Assembly (NCBI GenBank): GCA_030628305.1
Contig: DAOVRE010000022.1
Span: 1 to 11,541 of the forward strand
DNA: 11,541 bases
Origin: Candidatus Heimdallarchaeota archaeon
GTDB taxonomy: Archaea; Asgardarchaeota; Heimdallarchaeia; Heimdallarchaeales; Heimdallarchaeaceae
Direction: 5' to 3'
Below are positions 6,074 to 11,541 of the stretch, in pieces (position 1 is the stretch's first letter; every line of letters begins with the position of its first letter). A program made the position numbers and the translations under genes. The notes beneath the pieces were generated by a model. It worked only from the letters and a program-made list of their open reading frames with translations, did no database searches and was not told the origin of the DNA.

Positions 6074-7141
6074 TTAGAATGTGGATATTAGAAACTCAGA
6101 TATCATGACATTAACCAATTTCATTCTTTTAGCAATGATTGGTATTTCATCTCTGTTTTTTGTTATACTTACAAGAATTCCTTTATCAGATCCCTCTAGA
6201 ATAACCACTCCATCTCCTGCATCTATGGTTTTTTCATCAGATTCTGTTTCCAAAGTTTGTTTTACAATTTCAGGATATTTTGAAAGAATTCCTAAGACAA
6301 ATTCGCCATGTTTTTCTGACATACCGAATGTGATAGTTTCTAAAGCTCCTTTCTCTCCTGTATAAACAAAACATACACCAGTTTTCGTCGATAATCCTTT
6401 TACGATAGAGGATAATACCCTCTCAACTGATAGTCTCTTTGTTTCTTCTAATAGCTGTTGTGTTAGTTCTACTTTGCTGGAATCCTTAACTGTTTCTGTT
6501 ATTTTATCTGGCTTATGCCCAATGAATTCAAGAAGCCCTCCTACATCTGTGGACGCCGTTAAGTGCGATGTTTGGGCTGAACTAGAAGTTGCTATAGGCT
6601 GTGAGTATTTTTGTTCTACTTCTGAGGTTTGCTCAACTGATGTTGAAACTGTTTTTTCCGCCTTAACTGGTTCGTCCATATCTGATTCATATTGCTGAGG
6701 TTTTTTGGTTGGATAATAATCGTATTTAATTTGGCTTGCTGCTCTTTCGGAGATTAGGCTACCTAACCGTTTAATCAAAGCTGTCTGTGATTTAGGTTCC
6801 ATTTTATCGATAGCTCCGTAATCTTGCAGTTGATCGATAAGCTTACTCTTAACAATCTCAATAATTTTCTCTGCTTCATGATCTTCAATATCTGGTAGAA
6901 ACATACTGCTTAGTATTATGTTAAAGAAAAGATGGTAGTCGACTCTAAATATCTCGTTTGTTAGTGTTATGGCTTGTGATTTTCTTAATTCTTCTCTTGT
7001 TTTTGTACTTGTATCAATTACTTGAAAAATTGTTGAAAAAGAAGTTTTTTGGTTAATTACTTTATCGAAAATCATGTCTTCATCTAGTGTAAAGAGGCAA
7101 AAACCTACAAACTTTTTCCAAGGTAAATCGAACTCACTCAT
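6074..7141 (-). CDS. Longin-like, linker, roadblock-like domain protein
   Basis: A 355-residue protein with three parts. The N-terminal part (about 1-135) begins with a strand pair (FVGFCLFTLDEDMIFDKV), has a central hydrophobic segment (YHLFFNIILSSMF) and a long helix, consistent with a longin-like domain though not a clear match. The linker (about 140-200) is low-complexity Ser/Thr/Glu/Gln. The C-terminal domain (about 240-355) has the family pattern: SSIVKGLS, ILSKYPEIV (KYP 288-290), SDEKTIDAGDGVVILE, ILVSITKNRDE and a final helix. GAGG eight bases before the ATG supports the start; an AT-rich TATA-like element sits near 7167-7174. It shares its architecture with the 3727-4683 product, with a longer linker, and forms a likely operon with the zinc-ribbon gene. 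No GTPase motif is present. It is probably a cytosolic adaptor or regulator. Confidence 0.76.
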   Translation of the reverse strand: MSEFDLPWKKFVGFCLFTLDEDMIFDKVINQKTSFSTIFQVIDTSTKTREELRKSQAITLTNEIFRVDYHLFFNIILSSMFLPDIEDHEAEKIIEIVKSKLIDQLQDYGAIDKMEPKSQTALIKRLGSLISERAASQIKYDYYPTKKPQQYESDMDEPVKAEKTVSTSVEQTSEVEQKYSQPIATSSSAQTSHLTASTDVGGLLEFIGHKPDKITETVKDSSKVELTQQLLEETKRLSVERVLSSIVKGLSTKTGVCFVYTGEKGALETITFGMSEKHGEFVLGILSKYPEIVKQTLETESDEKTIDAGDGVVILEGSDKGILVSITKNRDEIPIIAKRMKLVNVMISEFLISTF

Positions 7142-7149
7142 GTTTCATA

Positions 7150-7153
7150 CCTC
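7150..7153 (-). promoter_or_regulatory. Shine-Dalgarno motif GAGG of the gene starting at 7141
   Basis: On the minus strand GAGG lies eight bases before the ATG at 7141, supporting that start. A TATA-like AATAAATA lies at 7167-7174, only about 30 bases from the ATG, which is a little too close for both to be used together. Confidence 0.5.
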
Positions 7154-7239
7154 ACATACTTATGCGAGTATTTATTTTCTGCTTTCTGAGACCTATACAA
7201 CAATCAATATTCTCTTCTATTAATAGCTTATGGCAAATA

Positions 7240-8478
7240 CTATTTCTTCTTTTTCTTTTTCTCCTTTTTATCCTCTCTTTGTTGTTGTTTAGCTATTCTC
7301 TTCCATTTTTTGAGATTTCTATTTGATTCTTGTCCAAAAACCACAGCTGAGTACTTTCTTCCTTCAGTTTCCCCTAAACCTCTAATAGTTAAATCTTCTT
7401 CTTCCTTTTTCTTTGCATCTTTGAGCATCTGTTGAATAATCTCTTCCCTTCTTTTCATCTTTGCTTGAAGCTCAGCATCAACTTCTGGTTCGGAAACTAC
7501 TTCTGGTTCGGAAACTACCTCTGGTTCGGAAACTACTTCTGGTTCGGAAACTACTTCTGGTTCGGAAACTACCTCTGGTTCGGAAACTACTTCTGGTTCG
7601 GAAACTACCTCTGGTTCTAGAATTTTCTTTGTAGCAATCTCTTTTTCAATCTTAGTGATTTCTTTGACTAACGAGATATCCTGGGCTTTTAAGGTCTCTT
7701 CATCTACTTTTGCATGTGGAATTTCTTCTTCTGTAATAGGAACACTTGATGCTTCTCCAACGAATACAATTTTGTGAATATCTTCTGGAATATTTTCTGG
7801 TTTGATTAGAACATCTTCATCAATTATAGGTTCTGTGACTATTGGAGTTGAAGAATCTATTGTTTCAATTTCAGTTCGATGTTCATCTATAATTTCTAAT
7901 TGTTCAATGAACTCTTTAGTTGCTAATACCTCAGTTTCTTGAATCTCTCTCTCTGTTTTCAGTTTTTCAATTTTTATTTTAAGTTCAGGTTCCGTCACAG
8001 AAGGATCTGCTGTAGATTCTGTGGTTTTGGTTAATAGTTCATCAGGAGCTGTTTCTTTTTCTTCGGAAGGTAATGGTATTTTTTCTTGTTCAATTATTTC
8101 TTTAATCTCTTCCAAATTTTTATCGGAAACAATCTCTTCGACATCTTCTCCTGATACGGCTTTTGCTAAACCGATAGTAACTTCTTCAAGCTCTCTAGAT
8201 CTTTTAACCTGCTCATGAACAATTTCTTCTTCTTCAATAACGCTTTCTTCAGCAATTGGTGTTACTTCTTCTTCAATAACGCTTTCTTCAGCAATTGGTG
8301 TTACTTCTTCTTCAACAACGCTTTCTTCAACGGTTACCTCTTGTTCTTTCAATTTTTCTGCTTGAAATGCTTCTTCTTCAGCTTTGGTTTTTGCTAAATC
8401 ATACAAATATTGGGCAAACCTAGATATATTCTTCTTGTCCCATTCAAGCATTTCATTCTCGTTTTCGTCGGAATTCAT
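7240..8478 (-). CDS. Acidic repeat-rich protein with polybasic C-terminus
   Basis: A 412-residue protein, unrecognised. The first 40 residues could fold as helices (WDKKNISRFAQYLYDLAKTK). Residues about 45-330 are extremely Glu-rich with few aromatics, and so mostly disordered or single-helical. They contain two complete 13-residue repeats (EEEVTPIAEESVI) near 56-82 and seven EPEVVS hexapeptides (288-329). The C-terminal 80 residues switch to basic helical sequence and end in a run of lysines. Strong charge separation suggests a linker or scaffold that binds basic partners with its middle and acidic lipids or nucleic acid with its tail; this is inference. No signal peptide or membrane helix is seen. 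The ATG at 8478 has no clear Shine-Dalgarno. A TTTAATAAG box about 60 bases upstream suggests a leader of about 34 bases. It is the first gene of the leftward group 8478-5413. Confidence 0.72.
   Translation of the reverse strand: MNSDENENEMLEWDKKNISRFAQYLYDLAKTKAEEEAFQAEKLKEQEVTVEESVVEEEVTPIAEESVIEEEVTPIAEESVIEEEEIVHEQVKRSRELEEVTIGLAKAVSGEDVEEIVSDKNLEEIKEIIEQEKIPLPSEEKETAPDELLTKTTESTADPSVTEPELKIKIEKLKTEREIQETEVLATKEFIEQLEIIDEHRTEIETIDSSTPIVTEPIIDEDVLIKPENIPEDIHKIVFVGEASSVPITEEEIPHAKVDEETLKAQDISLVKEITKIEKEIATKKILEPEVVSEPEVVSEPEVVSEPEVVSEPEVVSEPEVVSEPEVVSEPEVDAELQAKMKRREEIIQQMLKDAKKKEEEDLTIRGLGETEGRKYSAVVFGQESNRNLKKWKRIAKQQQREDKKEKKKKKK
7481..7617. repeat. 18-base tandem repeat encoding EPEVVS, with a 54-base higher-order period
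   Basis: Seven complete 18-base units (7481-7606) plus a partial eighth, essentially identical except for one synonymous T/C position in a Glu codon. Along the plus strand that position reads T,T,C,T,T,C,T,C. This indicates a three-unit 54-base block that was duplicated, followed by a shorter copy. The units stay in frame within the acidic protein. Confidence 0.95.
8227..8337. repeat. 39-base tandem repeat in the acidic protein gene
   Basis: Two copies identical over 39 bases (8227-8265 and 8266-8304) and a third, diverged and incomplete copy to about 8337. Each encodes a 13-residue acidic unit EEEVTPIAEESVI. It is distinct from the EPEVVS repeat of the same gene, so the gene has expanded by two independent repeat events. 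Confidence 0.92.
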
Positions 8479-8671
8479 AAGGTAACCACTTATCTAGATA
8501 ATTCTAAATCCTTACTCTTACTTCTTTTCTTGTCTTATTAAATTTTCTTAAGTTTCTAAGATACCAATTATAGAAAACTTCGTCGATATTAAATCTCTTT
8601 GCACATAGGAAAATAGATACGGGGGAGAAATAAACTAAACTTTAATAAGATATTTTAAGAATTGTAGTCTG
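8479..8671. promoter_or_regulatory. Divergent promoter region of the acidic protein and kinase genes
   Basis: A 193-base AT-rich region with the same nine-base box TTTAATAAG in both orientations. On the plus strand (8641-8649) it is about 27 bases before the kinase ATG, predicting a leaderless message. On the minus strand (8534-8542, after an AAGAAAA stretch) it is about 60 bases before the acidic-protein ATG. A perfect palindrome TTATCTAGATAA (8490-8501) lies in the leader of the acidic-protein gene, next to a GGTAACC motif (8481-8487), and could be a regulator site. A GGGGGAG stretch (8621-8627) is unexplained. Confidence 0.5.
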
Positions 8672-9715
8672 ATGAGTGATTCCCTTAAACCATTATTAAT
8701 TCGATTGGTAGATTCTTTCTCCTATTATCTGATAAATGAAGCAAGAATTAGTACTGGTAAGGAGGTTGTACAGTCAAAAATCAATGATATTGCATATAGA
8801 AAAGCAAGTGGGAGATTTGGAGAAGTATATGTCATTGACGTGTTTTACAGCTCTGAACATGGGAATCATAAGAGCAAATTAGCTATTAAATTCATTGATA
8901 GTGTTGAAGATATAATTACAGAAATAAAAAATACTGCACTTCTAGAAAAGAAGTTTTCAACTCGGTCGATTGTTAGAATCCCACGTTATATTTATGTAAA
9001 TTTAAAAAAACCTACTTATATCGCCTATGAGGGAATGACAGGAATCAACTATGAGGACGCACATTCAGTTTCTGATAAGAGCTTCTGGGCAGGCTATATT
9101 CTGTCAATTATACATGAAGGTAAGCCAAAGCCGGTGATTAAAGATATCTATGAAGAATTATACAGACGATTGATTTTATCTGTATTTGGTGGTTCTGAAG
9201 AAGAACAAAGAATAATGGAAAAATCCAAAGTCTTGATTGAGATGGTTAAAGCTTCTCAAGGAGGCAGCGATTCCTTTGGTGATTATCATCAAAGCAACCT
9301 TATGATTCGCGTTGCTCCAGAGGGTGAGACCGTGAGTATGGCCTTAATTGATCCAACTTTCTGGATGCAAGGATCTTTTGATAGATTTGAAGATATAGGA
9401 ACATTTTTTGGAAGACAAGCATTTCTTGAATTTCGAGTTACAAAATTGCTAACGTCCGTGATAAGTGATATTCAACAATTTATTCAAGGTTATTCTGTTC
9501 ACTTGAAAGAAATAAATGGTGTTCCTTTGGAGGAAATGTATACAAAAGGGTATCCCATAGACTTGTTTTTAGCAACATGGGCTATGATGGATGTCTTAGA
9601 TAAAACTAATAGCTTCAACATAGCTGCTGATCATCCAAACATTATCTTGTTAAAAGAACTAGCTCATTATCTGTTAACAGAACAACCCATAGGAAATGGA
9701 GTAAACAATTTTTGA
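8672..9715 (+). CDS. APH/choline-kinase-fold kinase-like protein
   Basis: A 347-residue protein of the protein-kinase-like fold. The N-lobe has an unusually complete, eukaryotic-kinase-like glycine loop GRFGEVY (47-53), the lysine in LAIKF (Lys73), a likely partner glutamate (Glu84) and a hinge IAYEGMTG (117-124). The C-lobe has a catalytic loop FGDYHQSN (Asp204, His206, Asn209), where families of the aminoglycoside/choline kinase type normally read HGDxxxxN, and the metal-binding LIDPTFW (Asp227), followed by FEDIGTF (Asp241), as in APH enzymes. The catalytic residues are present, so it is probably active on a small molecule or a lipid/sugar; the substrate is unknown. The ATG at 8672 has no Shine-Dalgarno and a TATA-like box 27 bases upstream. 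The JAMM gene follows 51 bases later with its own promoter-like sequence. No membrane segment or signal peptide is seen. Confidence 0.8.
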   Translation: MSDSLKPLLIRLVDSFSYYLINEARISTGKEVVQSKINDIAYRKASGRFGEVYVIDVFYSSEHGNHKSKLAIKFIDSVEDIITEIKNTALLEKKFSTRSIVRIPRYIYVNLKKPTYIAYEGMTGINYEDAHSVSDKSFWAGYILSIIHEGKPKPVIKDIYEELYRRLILSVFGGSEEEQRIMEKSKVLIEMVKASQGGSDSFGDYHQSNLMIRVAPEGETVSMALIDPTFWMQGSFDRFEDIGTFFGRQAFLEFRVTKLLTSVISDIQQFIQGYSVHLKEINGVPLEEMYTKGYPIDLFLATWAMMDVLDKTNSFNIAADHPNIILLKELAHYLLTEQPIGNGVNNF

Positions 9716-9724
9716 TTCAATGAA

Positions 9725-9742
9725 GGGGAAAAAATTTATAGA
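9725..9742 (+). promoter_or_regulatory. BRE/TATA promoter of the JAMM protease gene
   Basis: GGGGAAAA (9725-9732, BRE-like) is followed by a TATA-like TTTATAGA (9735-9742), centred about 28 bases before the ATG at 9767. No Shine-Dalgarno precedes that ATG, and an in-frame stop lies two codons upstream, so a leaderless message is the simplest reading. Confidence 0.5.
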
Positions 9743-9766
9743 ACTAATACAATGTAATTTTGAACA

Positions 9767-10609
9767 ATGACGGATTCTAATTCAGAAATAATGATATCAG
9801 CATATGCAATTGCTAAGATACTAGAGGTAGATGCTTTAGATACTTCAAAAGAATCTGCTGGTGTTCTCTTAGGTTATTTTGATGAAGAAACACAGAAGCT
9901 AATAATAACTGATTTTGATACTGGAAAACAAAGACAAACATCAACTTTTGTCGTGTTAGATGATGAAGCTCTTGTTCAGATTGTTACAGATTTGCAGAAA
10001 AGAGATAAGAAAGAAACAATTGTTGGCTGGGCACATACGCATCCATCATATGGTTGTTTCCTCTCTGGTACAGACAAGGGAACTCAAAGGATCTATCAAA
10101 ATCTCTTCTCAAAAGCAGTAGCTTTAGTGATTGATCCTTCAAAATATTATCAGTCTCAAAAGAGTTCTGATTTAGAAATTCAGTTCTTTAGGTTAATAGA
10201 TGATATAGATTACAAAGCAATACCTTATCATCTCTATTTTGATGAACACACCATACACATTTCTAACTTAGCCAAGGTTGACCTCAAATGGGAATTGCCA
10301 AAACTAAGAAAAGAAGAGGTTCTACTTCTACATAAAAAGTTGGAAACGATTGTGACTCCATCTTTAATTGAACAAGATAAGAAATTACTTCATGGGCTTG
10401 TTGATATACTCAGCGAATCTCATGAAATTCTTTCAGAAGTTGGAGAAGAGAAAGAAATTCTTGAAACTATTGATAAAAAACTACACTCAATAAACAAGAG
10501 TGTTACCCGAATTTACAATGAGGAAACAAATAACATCTATTCAATAATGAATGTAGTAGCTGTAATTATTTTGGCTATATCTTGGTTTTTGATTGCTTAC
10601 TTTGTGTAA
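9767..10609 (+). CDS. Rpn11/CSN5-like JAMM isopeptidase with C-terminal membrane anchor
   Basis: A 280-residue MPN+ metalloprotease. The domain spans about 8-150 and has a complete JAMM zinc site: Glu29 (in KESAGVLLG) and H-x-H-x7-S-x2-D with His90, His92, Ser100 and Asp103 in GWAHTHPSYGCFLSGTD. The wording around it, including Cys97, the following TQ and VIDPSKYYQ...FFRLID, is the Rpn11/CSN5 pattern, that is, eukaryotic deubiquitinase/deneddylase-like rather than bacterial RadC or Mec-type. Helices (about 175-255) follow, as in Rpn11, and then a single hydrophobic helix (about 258-279) ends the protein. With no N-terminal signal peptide this is a tail anchor, leaving the catalytic domain in the cytosol. 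It presumably removes ubiquitin-like modifiers from membrane-associated substrates; the substrate is not shown here. No ubiquitin, E1 or E2 gene is in the window. Confidence 0.92.
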   Translation: MTDSNSEIMISAYAIAKILEVDALDTSKESAGVLLGYFDEETQKLIITDFDTGKQRQTSTFVVLDDEALVQIVTDLQKRDKKETIVGWAHTHPSYGCFLSGTDKGTQRIYQNLFSKAVALVIDPSKYYQSQKSSDLEIQFFRLIDDIDYKAIPYHLYFDEHTIHISNLAKVDLKWELPKLRKEEVLLLHKKLETIVTPSLIEQDKKLLHGLVDILSESHEILSEVGEEKEILETIDKKLHSINKSVTRIYNEETNNIYSIMNVVAVIILAISWFLIAYFV

Positions 10610-10630
10610 TTTATAGAATATAGTTTCTAA

Positions 10631-10639
10631 TTTTTCTTC
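10631..10639 (+). terminator. Oligo-T candidate terminator after the JAMM gene
   Basis: TTTTTCTTC starts 22 bases after the stop codon in a 73-base gap, and a second T5 lies at 10654-10658. This is consistent with archaeal T-tract termination. The second tract also lies where a weak promoter of the next gene would be. Confidence 0.3.
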
Positions 10640-10682
10640 AATTGATAGAAGGATTTTTCTAATCGAAATTTTAACTTGTTTC

Positions 10683-11498
10683 ATGCCTAACATTGAAATT
10701 ATTGCAATTCCATCCCACAAAATAATAGAGGAAACCGATGATTTATTTGATATTTTAGTGGAATCAATGCAATCAAAATCAATAGTTTTTCAAGAAAATG
10801 ATGTTTTAATTGTTGCTAGTAAAGTTGTTTCTGTAACTGAGGGAAGAGTGGTGAGTTTTGCTACAGTTTCTCCATCTCAGCTTGCAAAAAAACTTGCTGA
10901 GCAAATGCATACTGCTGCTGAATTCACTCAAATTATACTTGATGAGTGTGAAAATAATTATATTGGTGTTGTCCCAGGAGCTTTAACTACAATTAACAAG
11001 TATGGCTTATTAGCAAATGCTGGTGCAGACCAATCCAATGTCAAAAAGAAGGAAGTCATAGTTCTTCCTGTAAATAGCAAGAAATCAGCACGTAATCTTA
11101 ACTCAAAAATATTCGAGACAACTCAACAAAAGGTTGGTATAATAATTGCTGACTCCAGAACAATGCCAATGAGATTAGGAACTGTTGGCACTGCTTTGGC
11201 AACATACGGATTCAAATCAATAATTGACGAAAGAGGAAAGAGTGATCTATTTGGGCGACCGATGCACATTACTTCTAGGGCAATTGCAGACCAACTTGCT
11301 ACAGCAGCTGAAATAGTAATGGGTGAAACAGATGAAAGAACCCCCTTCGTAATTATCCGAAATTACCCCCTGATTCCTATATCTGAAGATGATGAAAAGG
11401 ACATAAATGAGTTGATCCCAGCTGATCTATGTATGTTTCTCGGACCACTCATGTCGTGCATTAAAGAGAAAATAGAAGGAGAAAAGTATAATGATTAA
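10683..11498 (+). CDS. cofE: CofE-like F420-0:L-glutamate ligase family protein
   Basis: A 271-residue protein of the CofE family, whose archaeal founder adds glutamates to coenzyme F420-0 using GTP. The family features are in order: ENDVLIVASKVVSVTEGR (38-55), ANAGADQSN (111-119), IIADSRTMPMRLGTVG (154-169), DERGKSDLFGRPMHITSRAIAD (172-193, key residues Asp172, Arg174, Asp178, Gly181, Arg182) and VMGETDERTPFVIIR (202-216). The length is slightly above the usual 250. Typical CofE reads DSFGRPwRxG in the third block. Here the phenylalanine-glycine-arginine is replaced by Arg-Thr-Met, so a paralogue with another acceptor is possible. The ATG at 10683 has no Shine-Dalgarno. Its stop is overlapped by the next gene's ATG, suggesting an operon. 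The protein is predicted to be cytosolic. Confidence 0.78.
   Translation: MPNIEIIAIPSHKIIEETDDLFDILVESMQSKSIVFQENDVLIVASKVVSVTEGRVVSFATVSPSQLAKKLAEQMHTAAEFTQIILDECENNYIGVVPGALTTINKYGLLANAGADQSNVKKKEVIVLPVNSKKSARNLNSKIFETTQQKVGIIIADSRTMPMRLGTVGTALATYGFKSIIDERGKSDLFGRPMHITSRAIADQLATAAEIVMGETDERTPFVIIRNYPLIPISEDDEKDINELIPADLCMFLGPLMSCIKEKIEGEKYND
11478..11481 (+). promoter_or_regulatory. Shine-Dalgarno motif of the last, partial gene
   Basis: GGAG within the end of the cofE-like gene, nine bases before the ATG at 11491. It supports a translation start there, with the ATGATTAA overlap of eight bases. Confidence 0.6.
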
Positions 11499-11541
11499 AG
11501 GATTTCTCGGTAATCTCCAAATTGGTGATAATTACCCAGCA
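11491..11541 (+). CDS. 5' end of a gene, possibly dihydropteroate-synthase-like
   Basis: Only 17 codons are visible (MIKGFLGNLQIGDNYPA), open to the right edge. The start overlaps the cofE-like stop by eight bases and has a GGAG motif. From memory, archaeal dihydropteroate-synthase-related proteins begin with a similar GxLxIGDxxPVxIMG segment, which would follow here. Identification from so few residues is tentative. Confidence 0.4.
   Translation, partial: MIKGFLGNLQIGDNYPA

Noticed and set aside
6081..6698. Two plus-strand open frames (6081-6365 and 6474-6698)
   Set aside because: Both are antisense to the longin/roadblock-like gene, whose C-terminus is conserved with two neighbours.
3727..7141. 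A small GTPase among the roadblock-like genes
   Set aside because: No GxxxxGK(S/T), DxxG or NKxD motif occurs in any of these proteins.
7481..7617. Regularly spaced repeats as a possible CRISPR array
   Set aside because: The 18-base units are directly adjacent with no unique spacers and stay in frame in a coding region.
7432..7620. Plus-strand open frame with repeated WFGNYF units
   Set aside because: It is the antisense reading of the EPEVVS repeat; the repetition explains the open frame.
8215..8397. Plus-strand Phe/Asn-rich open frame
   Set aside because: It is antisense to the Glu-rich 39-base repeat, where GAA and GAG codons give TTC and CTC on the other strand.
8672..9715. Calling this gene a eukaryotic-type Ser/Thr protein kinase
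   Set aside because: Only the glycine loop looks like that family; the catalytic and metal-binding motifs are of the APH/choline-kinase type.

Overview
This AT-rich window comes from an archaeon, most probably an Asgard archaeon (Lokiarchaeia or Heimdallarchaeia-like; the class cannot be settled here). The evidence is a Kae1 whose C-terminal half reads closer to the eukaryotic OSGEP protein than is usual, a Bud32/PRPK kinase, an Rpn11/CSN5-type JAMM protease, several apparent longin/roadblock-type proteins, an F420-ligase-family enzyme, and archaeal BRE/TATA-like promoters about 27-30 bases before start codons. No tRNA, rRNA, CRISPR or insertion sequence was seen. Every intergenic gap is shorter than 200 bases.

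Left part (1-3651): the 3' part of kae1 is followed two bases later by a B12-binding-type radical SAM protein of the MJ_1487 type. Converging on it, with a 20-base tail-to-tail overlap, is a minus-strand pair made of an AIR-synthase/HypE-like enzyme and Bud32. Kae1 and Bud32 are partner subunits of the KEOPS complex, which makes the t6A base of tRNA. Here they are separate genes on opposite strands, less than 1.5 kb apart.

Middle part (3727-8478): this is the least ordinary stretch. Three different proteins (3727-4683, 4826-5407, 6074-7141) carry the same roughly 110-residue C-terminal domain on different N-terminal parts. That domain has an exact KYP tripeptide and a conserved E-K-(L/I)-(D/N)-x-G strand region, and its pattern suggests a roadblock/LC7-like fold. 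Two of the three have an apparent longin-like N-terminus; the third has a basic, disordered one. Between and beside them lie a two-helix membrane protein with a C-terminal zinc ribbon (5413-6066) and a very acidic repeat protein with a polylysine tail (7240-8478). Together they look like a locally duplicated, membrane-linked regulatory module of the kind Asgard archaea use around small GTPases. No GTPase is encoded in the window and the function is unknown.

Right part (8672-11541): plus-strand genes encode an APH/choline-kinase-fold kinase with a eukaryotic-kinase-like glycine loop, an Rpn11-like JAMM isopeptidase ending in a single membrane helix (a tail anchor), a CofE-like F420-0:glutamate ligase family protein, and the first 17 codons of a gene overlapping the cofE-like stop, possibly dihydropteroate-synthase-like.

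Expression signals are mixed. The AIR-synthase-like, kinase and JAMM genes have TATA-like boxes about 27-30 bases before the ATG, which predicts leaderless transcripts. Genes inside transcription units, and the roadblock-like genes, have Shine-Dalgarno motifs (GGAG or GAGG).
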